DNA of 59,025 nucleotides from Oscillatoriaceae cyanobacterium M33_DOE_052 (lineage in GTDB: Bacteria > Cyanobacteriota > Cyanobacteriia > Cyanobacteriales > Laspinemataceae). A model generated the notes under the pieces. That model was not told where the DNA came from. It saw nothing but the letters and a program-made list of their open reading frames with translations, and did no database searches. Both the position numbers and the translations under genes were made by a program. Position 1 is the stretch's first letter, and each line of letters begins with the position of its first letter. The stretch covers positions 1 to 59,025 of the forward strand of contig DVDU01000069.1 of the NCBI GenBank assembly GCA_015296065.1. Reading direction: 5' to 3'. Below, in pieces: positions 1 to 8,750 of the stretch.

Positions 1-159
1 ACTACAAACGAGTAAGAGGGCTGAAGCCCAACTACAAACGAGTAAGAGGGCTGAAGCCCAACTACAAACGAGTAAGAGGGCTGAAGCCCAACTACAAACG
101 AGTAAGAGGGCTGAAGCCCAACTACAAACGAGTAAGAGGGCTGAAGCCCAACTACAAAC
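1..159. repeat. 30-bp tandem repeat, five full copies plus a partial
   Basis: Five identical 30-bp units fill positions 1-150, and a 9-base start of a sixth ends at 159. Each unit holds the palindromic core GGGCTGAAGCCC next to CTACAAACGAGTAAGA. The array probably continues to the left of the window. A related 27-bp unit (GGGCTTTAGCCC core, opposite orientation) occurs twice at 37314-37367, so this is a dispersed family. There are no spacers between units, so it is not a CRISPR array. Confidence 0.95.
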
Positions 160-496
160 CCGGTCCGCACAGTCTCGCCGTGGTTTTGCGGTTTCCGGGT
201 GTCTTTCTTTTCTTTTTCTTCTGAAAGCCGGTGGATTTTTTAAGTTTTTTAAACATTGAAAAAGCTATGGCAATTATTTGATGATTTCTTGATATTTCTC
301 ATGTATATTTGCTAATTTTGATAAATTTATGCAATATAAAAATAATTTTTATTTGGGAATGTTTGCAAAACTTAATATTACAGTAAATTAAGATGTATCG
401 TTAGCTACAGTAACCCAGTCGTGATAATCTATATACCAGCATAAGAGGCGCTTTGGGCGCCGAAATGCCAGTATTTGAAGGAACGGACGTGAGTAA
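160..496. other. AT-rich upstream region of the ATP-grasp gene
   Basis: This 337-bp stretch contains no credible reading frame. It begins moderately GC-rich, becomes T-rich around 205-250 and strongly AT-rich to about 400. It must carry the promoter of the downstream ATP-grasp/alpha-E pair. A GATAAT hexamer lies near 424, but I could not find a convincing -35 partner. Confidence 0.5.
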
Positions 497-1942
497 GTGA
501 AATTTGATACATATAATCCAGGGGATTTCTACGATGAGCTGTTTGCCGATAAGGGGCAACCGCGTCCTGCGGCTCAGCTTTTAATCGAGAAAATCAATTC
601 TTTGCCGTCGGGGGAACTGGAGCGCCGACAGCAGGCGGCACAAAATGCGCTGTTGAAGCTGGGGGCGACTTTTAATGTGTACAGCGATGGGGCGGGAACG
701 GAGCGGATTTTTCCGTTTGATATCATTCCCAGAATTATCTCGGCGTTGGAGTGGGAGCTGCTAGAACGCGGTCTGAAACAGCGGATCGCGGCTTTGAATG
801 CGTTTATTGCGGATATCTACGGACCACAGAAAATCATCACAGATCGGAAGATACCTACGGAGCTGCTGGCTTCGGCGAAGGGATTTCTCCAGCCTTGTGT
901 GGGTCTGCAGCCTCCTGGGGGGGTGTGGTGTCACATCACGGGGACGGATTTGGTGCGGGATAAGGATGGTCAGGTGTATGTGTTGGAGGATAATCTGCGT
1001 TGTCCTTCGGGGATTTCCTATGTGTTGGAAAATCGCCGGGTGATGAAGTCTTGTTTCCCGGAGCTGTTCGGGAGGATGGGGATTAAGCCGGTGGATGACT
1101 ATTCTAGTCATTTGCTGGAAACTTTGCTGAATTTGGCGCCGCCGAATTTGCCTGACCCGAGGGTGGTGGTGTTGACGCCGGGGATGTACAATTCCGCCTA
1201 TTTTGAGCATTCGTTTTTGGCCCAGCAGATGGGTGTGGAGTTGGTGGAGGGACGGGACCTGGTGGTGGCGGATGGCTATTTGCAAATGCGCACCACGAAG
1301 GGTCTGCAACGGGTGGATGTGGTGTATCGCCGCATTGATGATGATTTTATTGACCCGCTGGTGTTCCGCAAGGATTCTTTGTTGGGGGTTCCGGGTTTGA
1401 TGGAGGTGTATCGATCGGGTCGGGTGGCGATCGCCAATGCCTTGGGGACCGGTGTGGCAGACGATAAGGTAATCTATGCCTATGTACCGGAGATGATTCG
1501 CTACTACCTGGGTGAAGACCCGATTTTGGCGAATGTCCCTACTTATCTCTGCTGTGATGACAAGCACCGGGAGCATGTTTTGGCCAATCTGGACAAGCTG
1601 GTGGTGAAAGCTGCTAATGAGTCGGGGGGTTATGGGATGCTCGTGGGTCCTCACGCCACGCCGGAAGAGCGGGAAGAATTCGCGCACCGAATTGAAAAAA
1701 ATCCTCGCAATTATATCGCCCAACCGACTTTGTGCTTATCTCGAGTGCCCACAATTGTTGAGGATGAATTTGAGGGCTGTCATGTGGACTTACGGCCTTA
1801 CATTCTTTACGGGAAGGAGATATATGTCCATCCAGGAGGGCTGACGCGAGTGGCTCTGAAAAGGGGCTCGCTGGTGGTTAATTCTTCTCAAGGTGGTGGC
1901 TCTAAGGATACTTGGGTGTTGCAAAATAGTTCGCCAATTTAA
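497..1942 (+). CDS. Circularly permuted ATP-grasp type 2 family protein (COG2308)
   Basis: This 481-residue protein matches the circularly permuted ATP-grasp family that accompanies Anbu peptidases and alpha-E proteins. Recognisable stretches are [16 protein letters not shown] (about 167-182), [15 protein letters not shown], the [13 protein letters not shown] block (about 371-383) and the C-terminal HVDLRPY and PGGLTRVA. The family is expected to make an ATP-dependent carboxylate-amine ligation, but its substrate is unknown. The start is a GTG with a GAAGGA ribosome site about 13 bases upstream. The alpha-E gene follows after 53 bp on the same strand, and the Anbu-type protease converges from downstream. 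Length and motif content look intact. Confidence 0.9.
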   Translation: MKFDTYNPGDFYDELFADKGQPRPAAQLLIEKINSLPSGELERRQQAAQNALLKLGATFNVYSDGAGTERIFPFDIIPRIISALEWELLERGLKQRIAALNAFIADIYGPQKIITDRKIPTELLASAKGFLQPCVGLQPPGGVWCHITGTDLVRDKDGQVYVLEDNLRCPSGISYVLENRRVMKSCFPELFGRMGIKPVDDYSSHLLETLLNLAPPNLPDPRVVVLTPGMYNSAYFEHSFLAQQMGVELVEGRDLVVADGYLQMRTTKGLQRVDVVYRRIDDDFIDPLVFRKDSLLGVPGLMEVYRSGRVAIANALGTGVADDKVIYAYVPEMIRYYLGEDPILANVPTYLCCDDKHREHVLANLDKLVVKAANESGGYGMLVGPHATPEEREEFAHRIEKNPRNYIAQPTLCLSRVPTIVEDEFEGCHVDLRPYILYGKEIYVHPGGLTRVALKRGSLVVNSSQGGGSKDTWVLQNSSPI

Positions 1943-1995
1943 CCACTGGATGAACAGTTTATGGCGAAAATGTTACTTATTGGCCGGAATAAATT

Positions 1996-2979
1996 ATGCT
2001 AAGTCGCGTTGCGGATTCGATTTACTGGCTGAATCGGTATGTGGAGCGGGCGGAAAATGTGGCTCGCTTTGTGGATACAAATATCAATTTGATTTTGGAT
2101 TCACCCAGTGGGGTTTTTCAGCAGTGGGAGCCGTTGGTGTTGACCACGGGAGACCAGGAGATTTTTCGGGAACAATACCAGGATCAGGCTACGGCTGAAA
2201 ATGTGATTCAGTTTCTCAGCTTTGATAGCAAGTATTCTAATTCGATTTTATCTTGCTTGCGGTTTGCCCGGGAAAATGCCCGATCGGTCAGGGAAATCAT
2301 CTCCTCGGAAATGTGGGAGCAAATCAATGAGTTCTATATGATGGTGAATGATGCTTCCCAGTACCATTCCCTATCAGATATGCACGGGTTTTTTCGGGAA
2401 GTGAAAATGTCCAGTCACCTGTTTGCGGGGTTGATGGATGCGACGATGAGCCATAATGAGGGATGGCATTTTGGTCAGATTGGCCGGTTTTTGGAGCGGG
2501 CGGATAAAACCAGTCGCATTTTGGATGTGAAGTATTATTTTTTGCTGCCTTCGGTGAACGATGTAGGGACGACTGTGGATGAGCTACAGTGGATGGCGTT
2601 GCTGAAGTCGGCGAGTGCTTATGAGATGTACCGCAAGTGTGAGCATCGCATCTCGCCGATGGGGGTGGCGGAGTTTTTGATTCTAGACCGGGAGTTTTCC
2701 CGATCGATTCAATTTTGCTTGCTTGAGGTGGGGCGATCGCTCCATGAAATCACCGGAACCCCAGCGGGAAGTTGGCAAAATCCGGTGGAGCGAGCTTTAG
2801 GACGCTTGCGAGCGGAATTGGGTTATATCACCATTGAGGAAATCATGGCAATGGGTTTACACGAATTCCTCAATCAGTTACAGGAACAGATGAATGAGGT
2901 AGGGGAAAAGATTTTTGAAACTTTCTTTGCCCTGAAACCGCTACCGGACAAATCCCCTTTGATGTTGCAGAAACAATAA
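1996..2979 (+). CDS. Alpha-E domain-containing protein (COG2307/DUF403)
   Basis: A 327-residue, mostly alpha-helical protein opening with MLSRVADSIYWLNRYVERAE, the signature start of the alpha-E family. Other family stretches are EGWHFGQIGRFLERADKTSRILD and the C-terminal PVERALGRLRAELGYITIEE. Biochemical function is unknown. Family members co-occur with circularly permuted ATP-grasp proteins, a transglutaminase-like protease and Anbu. Here it lies 53 bp behind the ATP-grasp gene and is very likely co-transcribed with it. No transglutaminase gene follows: the next gene, 44 bp on, is the convergent Anbu-type gene. The ATG start matches the family N-terminus. Confidence 0.9.
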   Translation: MLSRVADSIYWLNRYVERAENVARFVDTNINLILDSPSGVFQQWEPLVLTTGDQEIFREQYQDQATAENVIQFLSFDSKYSNSILSCLRFARENARSVREIISSEMWEQINEFYMMVNDASQYHSLSDMHGFFREVKMSSHLFAGLMDATMSHNEGWHFGQIGRFLERADKTSRILDVKYYFLLPSVNDVGTTVDELQWMALLKSASAYEMYRKCEHRISPMGVAEFLILDREFSRSIQFCLLEVGRSLHEITGTPAGSWQNPVERALGRLRAELGYITIEEIMAMGLHEFLNQLQEQMNEVGEKIFETFFALKPLPDKSPLMLQKQ

Positions 2980-3023
2980 TAGGAGTTTCCGCCGTCCCTC
3001 CTGGCGGAAATCCCCTCACATCC

Positions 3024-3791
3024 CTAGTCGATGAGTACGTCTTCGCGAGTTTCCTCTTCGTCGTATTCCCACTCGATATCGGGCATCCGATCGAACGCTT
3101 GTTTTACGGAAGATTCCCACAATTTGCGGATTTTCGCCAGGTAGGGGTCTCCCAGACGCAAGCGCAGTTGGTGGCGGATGGCCAAGGTGTCCCGCTGGTA
3201 CATCACCAGGTCGATCGGTGGTCCGACGGAAATATTAGATTTCATCGTCGAATCAATAGACAATAAGGCACATTTGGCCGCTGCTTCCAAAGAAGTATCA
3301 AACGTAAGAGTGCGGTCTAAAATTGGCTTGCCATATTTGGTTTCGCCAATTTGCAGAAAAGTAGTATCCTCCGTAGCTTGAATACAATTACCCTGGCTAT
3401 AAATCAAGTACAGTTCCGGTGGCTCTCCTTGAATTTGGCCCCCCAACAGCAGGGAGCATTGAAAATCAATCCCATCTTTCTGTAGCCAGGGGCGGTCTTG
3501 GTCCTGAATTTCCCGGATTTTACTCCCAATATAGCGAGCGACTTCATAGAGAGTAGGCAGGCTGTGAATATTGATATCTTCTTTAGTCCTGATATCTTTT
3601 TGCAGCCAATTAACTACGGCTTGAGTCATGGACAGGTTGCCCGAGGAGCAAACCAGCAACACCCGCTCCCCAGGACAAGACAGGTCGAAGAGTTTTTGAT
3701 AGGTGGAAATGTAGTCCACTCCCGCATTTGTGCGTGAGTCGGCTGCCATCACCAAACCGTAGCGAGTCATAACCCCAACGCAATAAGTCAT
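3024..3791 (-). CDS. Anbu-type proteasome-like peptidase (COG3484)
   Basis: A 255-residue member of the proteasome beta-subunit-like Anbu family. After Met removal the chain begins Thr1-Tyr-Cys-Val-Gly, giving the N-terminal threonine nucleophile. Asp17 (AADSRT) and Lys32 (YQK) stand at the expected helper positions, and CSSGNLSMTQ matches the family loop. Anbu assembles into open-ring, HslV-like structures. Its natural substrate is unsettled. In many genomes the gene is in one operon with alpha-E, ATP-grasp and transglutaminase genes. Here it converges on the first two, with 44 bp between the 3' ends. The catalytic residues look intact. Confidence 0.92.
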   Translation of the reverse strand: MTYCVGVMTRYGLVMAADSRTNAGVDYISTYQKLFDLSCPGERVLLVCSSGNLSMTQAVVNWLQKDIRTKEDINIHSLPTLYEVARYIGSKIREIQDQDRPWLQKDGIDFQCSLLLGGQIQGEPPELYLIYSQGNCIQATEDTTFLQIGETKYGKPILDRTLTFDTSLEAAAKCALLSIDSTMKSNISVGPPIDLVMYQRDTLAIRHQLRLRLGDPYLAKIRKLWESSVKQAFDRMPDIEWEYDEEETREDVLID

Positions 3792-4265
3792 AAAATCTTA
3801 TCTAGCGACAAATACCCAGTTAAAATTGTACGCCCTATGGGGAGATGGGGACGGGGGGACTTGGAGATGGGGAGACGGGGACCAGGGGACGGGGAGAGGG
3901 GGAGAGGGGGAGAGGGGGAGCAAGGGAGCAGGGGAGCAGGGGAGCAAGGGAGCAAGGGGAGGGTGGGGAGTGTGGGGAGTGTGGGGAGTGTATAGGGAAA
4001 AGTTAAAAGTGAAAAGTGAAAAGTTAAATTTTCACTATTCACTATTCACTATTCACTCTTCCCCCTGCCCCCCTGCCCCCCTGCCCCCCGTCCCCTGGTC
4101 CCCCCATCTCAGTATGGGGTCTGACCATAGAGGGGAAGTACCCTTCTGGTGGAAATGAGAAAGGTGGTAGATAATAAGAAGGAATGAAAGTGTTTGACAT
4201 CTCCTAGCGAACATCCCTCCACCCATCCCCCGGAGGGATTTTATTTTGGAATTTTTCGGGATGTG
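3792..4265. repeat. Low-complexity inverted arrays between Anbu and pentapeptide genes
   Basis: No gene is credible in this 474-bp gap. From about 3838 to 3965 the plus strand is G-rich with GGGGAGAC/GGGGAGCA octamers. Then come AAGTGAA heptamers, TTCACTA heptamers, and a C-rich run to about 4107. The two halves are complementary: an 18-base match pairs 3877-3894 with 4086-4103, so the whole block can fold into one long hairpin or cruciform. The short frames on both strands encode only Pro/Leu/Ser or Gly/Arg strings and were discarded. Confidence 0.85.
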
Positions 4266-5741
4266 TCACTGGCGCGGGGATTGAGAACCATCGGGGAGAA
4301 TGGCGCCAGTGAATAAGGCGCGGCGGTTCCCTTCTCCGAGGTGGGCGCCGGTGAGGTCGGCGCCGGTTAGGTCAGCGTAAGTGAGATTGGCAGCTTCTAA
4401 GTTCGCATAACTTAGGTTCGCGTAACTTAAGTTAGCTGAAACGAGATGAGATTCGGTGAGGTCGGAGGCAGCTAGGATGGATTGTGACAGGTTGGCGGCG
4501 CTGAGATTCAGGTAAGAAAGGTTGGCGCTGCTGAGGTTGGCACCGGCGAGGTGGGCGCGGCTGAGGTTGGCACCGCGCAGTTGGGCACCACTGAGGTTGG
4601 CTTGGTTGAGGTAAGCGCCTTCGAGGTTGGCGCCTTCAAGGTTGGCTCTGTCGAGGTTGGCGCCTTCGAGGTTGGCTTCGCTGAGGTCGGCTCGGCTCAA
4701 GTCGGCACCGCTCAGGTCTGTGCCACTCAGGTCGGACCCGGCGAGCATGGCACCGGCGAGATTGGCTTGGGTGAGGTTGACGCCAATGAGGTTGGCTTGA
4801 CTGAGGTCGAGGTTACTGCTCTGGGATGGGATGTTTTGGGGGGATGGGGTGGCGGTTTGCCACATCACTTGGGATGTCTGTGGGGCAAAGTCTTGGGGAC
4901 TTGGTTGGTATTCTGGCCAGAGTTCTTCTCGCTCTAGGGGGTCTTCGGGATAAAAGGGAGGGGTTGTTTGCTGTAGTTCTGGGGTGATTTCTACTTTGGT
5001 ATAGGGTTGGTCTTCTGGACGATCGGACCAGGTGGGGGCAAATTGGGCGGTGTAATCTACAGTGGATGGGCTGGATGGGACTGAGTTTTGCCATTGAGCG
5101 GGAATGGGTTCTTCTACTGGAGCGATCGCTTGTGCTAAATCTTGCCCCATCCAGGGCATTTCATCGCGTGAGTTGGTGATTTCGGCGTTGGTTTTTGGGG
5201 GGAAAAATGTGGGATCTTCCAATTTGCGATTCAGTTCGGCGATCGTCTGCTGCAGGGAGTCTAAATTCTCCAGAAACTCAGACTGGTGGCTGAGTTCATT
5301 TTTGAGGGTTTCTAGCTGGTTGGGCACTGGGGCGATCGTCTGCGCCACCGCACTCATCTGTTGTTGCAGCTTTTCCACCACCGCCAGGGGGGAGTCAAGG
5401 AGGCTGCTGATGCTCGTCCCAAAAGCCGCCGCCAAAGCATCACTTTTGGTGTTTTCCTGAATTTCGCCGATTTTGGCACTGAAATCCCCCACCTGCGACG
5501 TTAGAGACTGGGAAATATCCCCCAAGCTGTGGTCAAGTTGAATAATTGCTTTGAGGATGCGCTGCTGGTTGATGGCTTCCTCGCGGTGGCGGTTAATCAA
5601 ATTTAACCACAGAGAGAGAAACAGTAGCACTGCTGGGTAAACGATTTGTCCGAACGCCACGGCGGCGACGCTCCCCGCCACCGCTCCCGCCAGAGACACG
5701 TATTCCCCAATTTTCAGCCAATCCAGGTTTTTTGTTTGCAT
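4266..5741 (-). CDS. Membrane-anchored pentapeptide-repeat protein with coiled-coil region
   Basis: From the ATG at 5741 (GGAG nine bases upstream) the product is 491 residues and starts MQTKNLDWLKIGEY. An earlier GTG at 5804 would add 21 residues but has no ribosome site. Residues about 15-45 form one or two hydrophobic helices (SLAGAVAGSVAAVAFG, VYPAVLLFLSLWLNL). Residues about 55-190 are helical and coiled-coil-like, and residues 190-310 are a Pro/Gln-rich linker. The C-terminal 160 residues are about 30 pentapeptide repeats of the A(D/N)LXX type, forming a right-handed quadrilateral beta-helix. The partner is unknown. The gene ends with ILPDGSQSPRQ and is separated from the next leftward gene by 239 bp. 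Confidence 0.85.
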   Translation of the reverse strand: MQTKNLDWLKIGEYVSLAGAVAGSVAAVAFGQIVYPAVLLFLSLWLNLINRHREEAINQQRILKAIIQLDHSLGDISQSLTSQVGDFSAKIGEIQENTKSDALAAAFGTSISSLLDSPLAVVEKLQQQMSAVAQTIAPVPNQLETLKNELSHQSEFLENLDSLQQTIAELNRKLEDPTFFPPKTNAEITNSRDEMPWMGQDLAQAIAPVEEPIPAQWQNSVPSSPSTVDYTAQFAPTWSDRPEDQPYTKVEITPELQQTTPPFYPEDPLEREELWPEYQPSPQDFAPQTSQVMWQTATPSPQNIPSQSSNLDLSQANLIGVNLTQANLAGAMLAGSDLSGTDLSGADLSRADLSEANLEGANLDRANLEGANLEGAYLNQANLSGAQLRGANLSRAHLAGANLSSANLSYLNLSAANLSQSILAASDLTESHLVSANLSYANLSYANLEAANLTYADLTGADLTGAHLGEGNRRALFTGAILPDGSQSPRQ

Positions 5742-5895
5742 CGGGCCGCACTCCACAACATTCTCAGCACGATCGTGCTTCAGATTAACTAGAATAACGC
5801 CCACTCTGTGCCACCGCCAGGGAATTGCCCTCAGCTCACATATCTTACTTTAGTGAGACGATCATTTGTCCTTGGTAACATGTCCTTTGTCCGCC

Positions 5896-5960
5896 AGAAA
5901 CCGGGTTTCTTAACCAAATCTCGCTGAAAACCCGAAGATTAGCGCAGAAACCCGGTTTCT
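5896..5960. repeat. Paired GAAACCGGGTTTC inverted repeat
   Basis: AGAAACCGGGTTTCT at 5896-5910 is the exact reverse complement of AGAAACCCGGTTTCT at 5946-5960, so the intergenic RNA can form a 15-bp stem with a 35-base loop. Single or decayed copies recur downstream of hisH (about 12365), near 15510, near 8663 and around 54299-54340, so it is a dispersed cyanobacterial repeat. It could serve as a terminator downstream of the coiled-coil genes. Confidence 0.8.
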
Positions 5961-5980
5961 AATTTCAGACAAATAACCAA

Positions 5981-7090
5981 CTACTTGCCTTTTTGCTGAT
6001 TTTTCACCTGTTCCAAGGCGATTTCCTTCATGGCTTGATAAGAGCTGGCATTAGAAGCACCTTCAATCGCTTTCACTGCCAAATCTTGTACTTGCTTCAA
6101 GGCCATATCAAGCTGTTTCGACAGACTTTGAATCCGGCTATCTTGCGCTTTAATAGTTTCTTCTAAAGATTGGATTTGCAGCTCGTAATTCCGCTTTTGC
6201 CCTTCCAATTCTTTGGCGCGCAAATCTGCCTTAACTTTGGCTTGATAATTGCCAATGTTCCGGCCATTTTCTTTGCCATTTTTAATGTTTTGTTCTAACT
6301 CGTGCGGGAATGCCTCTACTTTCGCTTTGGCTTCGGCATATTGTTTTTCGCGATCGGCTATCCCTTTCTCCCGTTCCTGCCACTGTTTTTCCTGCTGTTC
6401 CCGGGTTTCCAGCAGTTCCTTATACAGCCGCTCCTTATTCTGATCGTATTCCTCGGCGTCCAATTGCCGCTGCAATTCTAAATCATAGCGGTAGGCTTTT
6501 TCATCCCGATGGCGGTTTTTTTGGTAGGTTTCGTCCCGCGTTTTAATTTCCCGCTGGTGATTTTGCTGCTCTTTTTGCCAATTTTTATTCGCCTCGTGAA
6601 TTTGCTGCTCAATTGCTTCCCGCCGCTGGCTGAGTTCCTCGGCAAATGCTTTGGCACTGACTTCATAAGAATCGATGAGAGAATCTAGGGTATTCTCTGC
6701 TACTTCTAAATCGTGCAGCTCTTGTAATTGTGTCAGTTGTTCGGCAATTTTATCCTGAATATCTTTGAGGAAAGATGCTTCTGTAATCAATTGCTCGGAT
6801 AAATCGCTAACCGCACCACCAAACCCTACTTGTAGCTGGGAGAGGCTGACGATCGTCTGGTTCATCTTGTGCTGAGCTTGATTTACTGGCATAGGTGGTT
6901 TTTCCTGAGAAGTGGTAGTTTTCGGTTCGGGAGCCGGTTTCGGTGGCGGTGGTGGAGCTGAGGCAGCTTTTTCCTTTTCCTTGGCGAGTTTTGCCACTTG
7001 AGATTCCAAAGCCGCTTTCTCCTGCTCCAATTCCTCCAAAACCTCTAAAATCTCGGCTTTGGTGCTTTTGGCAGTAATTTTTTTCGCCAT
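5981..7090 (-). CDS. Coiled-coil protein A, function unknown
   Basis: A 369-residue protein that starts MAKKITAKSTKAEILEVLEE, with CAGGAGTAG just upstream of the ATG. Residues 14-45 and about 75-360 are long charged heptad-rich helices (for example QREIKTRDETYQKN and REKGIADREKQYAEAK). A Pro-rich spacer (SAPPPPPKPAPEPKT) sits at 43-60. There is no signal peptide, membrane segment or catalytic motif. It is a paralogue of the protein at 7182-8174: both end in a QIQSLEETI / KIQSLEGTI motif followed by an Ala/Gln-rich helix. A filament-forming or scaffold role is plausible for such coiled-coil-rich cyanobacterial proteins, but this is inference. Confidence 0.8.
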   Translation of the reverse strand: MAKKITAKSTKAEILEVLEELEQEKAALESQVAKLAKEKEKAASAPPPPPKPAPEPKTTTSQEKPPMPVNQAQHKMNQTIVSLSQLQVGFGGAVSDLSEQLITEASFLKDIQDKIAEQLTQLQELHDLEVAENTLDSLIDSYEVSAKAFAEELSQRREAIEQQIHEANKNWQKEQQNHQREIKTRDETYQKNRHRDEKAYRYDLELQRQLDAEEYDQNKERLYKELLETREQQEKQWQEREKGIADREKQYAEAKAKVEAFPHELEQNIKNGKENGRNIGNYQAKVKADLRAKELEGQKRNYELQIQSLEETIKAQDSRIQSLSKQLDMALKQVQDLAVKAIEGASNASSYQAMKEIALEQVKNQQKGK

Positions 7091-7181
7091 AATCTACTCC
7101 TGGAAAAAATTATCGTGGTGAAGCCTGAAAATTATCTTATTTTATCACTCTTCAGGCTTCAGATGAACTGCCTATGCCAGA

Positions 7182-8174
7182 CTATTTGGATGATGAACCG
7201 TCAGCAGTGCTTTGAAAAGCGCGCATTGCCAACTGTTGCGCTTGCTGCATCGCCGCTTGCAACTGAGCTGTAATTGCTGCTATCTGTTCATTGTTGCGCG
7301 CGATCGTCCCCTCAAGAGATTGGATTTTCATATCATAACCCTGTTTCGTGGCTTCCCACTCTTTCTCGATTAAATCCGATTTAACTTTCGCTTCCCGCTC
7401 CGCATCTTTAATCGCCTCTTCTTTGGCTTTGATATAGGCTTGCTTCAGCTCATCCTCAAAACCAGCAACTTTTTTCTGATTTTCCGCGAATTCGGCTTGA
7501 TTGTCCGTAAGAAACTTTTCCCGTTCCGCCCAATTTTTATCTTTGTCTGCTACGAGGGATTGCAGTTCCCGCTCCTGCTGGCGCTTTTCCGATTCGTAAT
7601 TATCGGTTTCTAGCTGGCGGAGGCGCTGAATTTCATATTGGTAATCAGCGGCTTCGGCTTCGCGAGCTTTCGTCAATAGTTCTGCCGCTTCGGTAATAGC
7701 CACCTCAAATTCCTGCTGCTCTTTTTGCCACAGCTTCCGGTTTTGGGCAATTTCTTTTTCCAGAGCTTCCGCTTGGGTGGTGGCTTTGTTTTCCAGAGAT
7801 GCCAGTTTTTCTCGGTGTTCTTGGGTTAAAATATGGAGAGCGTCAGCGACGAGGCGAATTTGCTGCACCTCTCCTAAGCGCTGGTTTTCAATTCCGATAG
7901 AGCGTTTCAGCTCATCGAGTTTCCCAGATTCTGATGTCAGCCGTTCTGACAGTTGGTTAATGGTACTGCCGAAGTCTAATTGCAGGGCGGCCATCCCGTT
8001 GACAATGGCATCAATTGTATAGGCGGAAGCGGCTGCTACCAATTCCTGATTCTTTTCTTTTTCCGCTTCTTCTTCTTTGGTGGCAACCCGCGATTCCACC
8101 TGCTGCCTTGCTGCTAATAGCTTGTTGAAAGCAGCCATGATTTGCTGTTTATCTTTCGGGGTCTCTGGACTCAT
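7182..8174 (-). CDS. Coiled-coil protein B, paralogue of the preceding gene
   Basis: From the ATG at 8174 the product is 330 residues starting MSPETPKDKQQIMAAF. An upstream ATG at 8243 is also possible. It overlaps the stop of the preceding gene as TAATG, which would suit translational coupling, but the extra 23 residues look unlike a conserved N-terminus. The body is almost entirely charged coiled coil (KNRKLWQKEQQEFEVA-type heptads, EAEADYQYEIQRLRQLE) and ends QLAMRAFQSTADGSSSK. No enzymatic motif is visible. It is transcribed leftward with its paralogue 91 bp downstream and the 109-residue gene directly upstream, so the three form a likely operon. Confidence 0.75.
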   Translation of the reverse strand: MSPETPKDKQQIMAAFNKLLAARQQVESRVATKEEEAEKEKNQELVAAASAYTIDAIVNGMAALQLDFGSTINQLSERLTSESGKLDELKRSIGIENQRLGEVQQIRLVADALHILTQEHREKLASLENKATTQAEALEKEIAQNRKLWQKEQQEFEVAITEAAELLTKAREAEAADYQYEIQRLRQLETDNYESEKRQQERELQSLVADKDKNWAEREKFLTDNQAEFAENQKKVAGFEDELKQAYIKAKEEAIKDAEREAKVKSDLIEKEWEATKQGYDMKIQSLEGTIARNNEQIAAITAQLQAAMQQAQQLAMRAFQSTADGSSSK

Positions 8175-8242
8175 AATGTTGGGCTCACTTTTTTGTTTAG
8201 GAAGTTTTGGGGGCGCTAAGCGCGATTGGCAACCAGGCAACA

Positions 8243-8572
8243 TTAATCGCCATTGGCGATAACTTTGAGGATTTCCGTGCAGCGGGAGCAGCGATTGCCG
8301 GAGAAACAATAGCACCCATCTACTAGCTGCTGTAAAGCATTTCTCAACCGCCGGTTTTCCCGCAGCAGAGCTTGGTAGTTACGCTGCACGGAGGTGATGA
8401 CCTCTGTGATATGTTGCAAGTCTGCAGTGACAATCTCCAAATCGTTTAACCCGTCAGCACGGATGGCATCTAATATGGCCACATTTCCGCGCTGTCGCTT
8501 TTCTGATCTGGCGTAGCGGCTAAATTTGGCCATTAGGTGCCCTGGAGCCGTGCTGTTATCCAATTTTTCCAT
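8243..8572 (-). CDS. Small basic helical protein with a cysteine cluster
   Basis: A 109-residue protein, MEKLDNSTAPGHLMAKFSRY onward, with GAGG nine bases before the ATG. The first part is basic, the middle is a predicted coiled coil (ITEVITSVQRNYQALLRENRR), and the end carries CYCFSGNRCSRC, four cysteines that could bind a metal or form disulfides. I do not recognise the family. Its stop codon overlaps an in-frame ATG of the next gene (TAATG), which suggests coupled translation with coiled-coil protein B. A second start at Met14 (8533) is possible but has a poorer ribosome site. Confidence 0.65.
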   Translation of the reverse strand: MEKLDNSTAPGHLMAKFSRYARSEKRQRGNVAILDAIRADGLNDLEIVTADLQHITEVITSVQRNYQALLRENRRLRNALQQLVDGCYCFSGNRCSRCTEILKVIANGD

Positions 8573-8679
8573 TATATTCTGCCTCTGTCCCCGATGAATT
8601 TTGCGGTTATGAAAAAATTTCCCCCAAGGAGCGATGGTTTATTTGTCATTTGTCCTGGGGGAGAAACCGGATTTCTTCA

Positions 8680-8700
8680 GGACACGGCATTGCCGTGTCC
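8680..8700. repeat. Perfect 10-bp hairpin, GGACACGGCA/TGCCGTGTCC
   Basis: Two perfectly complementary 10-base arms are separated by one base. The hairpin lies in the 178-bp gap between two leftward genes, next to a decayed GAAACCGGATTTC repeat. The CACGGCA/TGCCGTG core is shared with the larger GTAGGGGCACGGC elements elsewhere in the window, so it is probably a remnant of that family. It could also attenuate transcription between the two genes. Confidence 0.7.
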
Positions 8701-8750
8701 CTACGGTTCAGAATCGAAAATTGTCGCAAAAACCCGGACCCAATGGGGGT

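Noticed and set aside
1-159. Possible CRISPR array
   Set aside because: The 30-bp units are directly joined with no unique spacers, and no cas genes are nearby.
761-1723. Long antisense frame of 320 codons
   Set aside because: It lies entirely under the ATP-grasp gene. Its His/Arg/Gln/Ile-rich composition is that of a shadow frame.
3788-4158. Two short frames on opposite strands
   Set aside because: They encode Pro/Leu or Gly/Glu strings from the octamer arrays and have no protein-like composition.
4551-4937. Plus-strand frame rich in VGxxEVG repeats
   Set aside because: It is the antisense reading of the pentapeptide repeats of the 4266-5741 gene.
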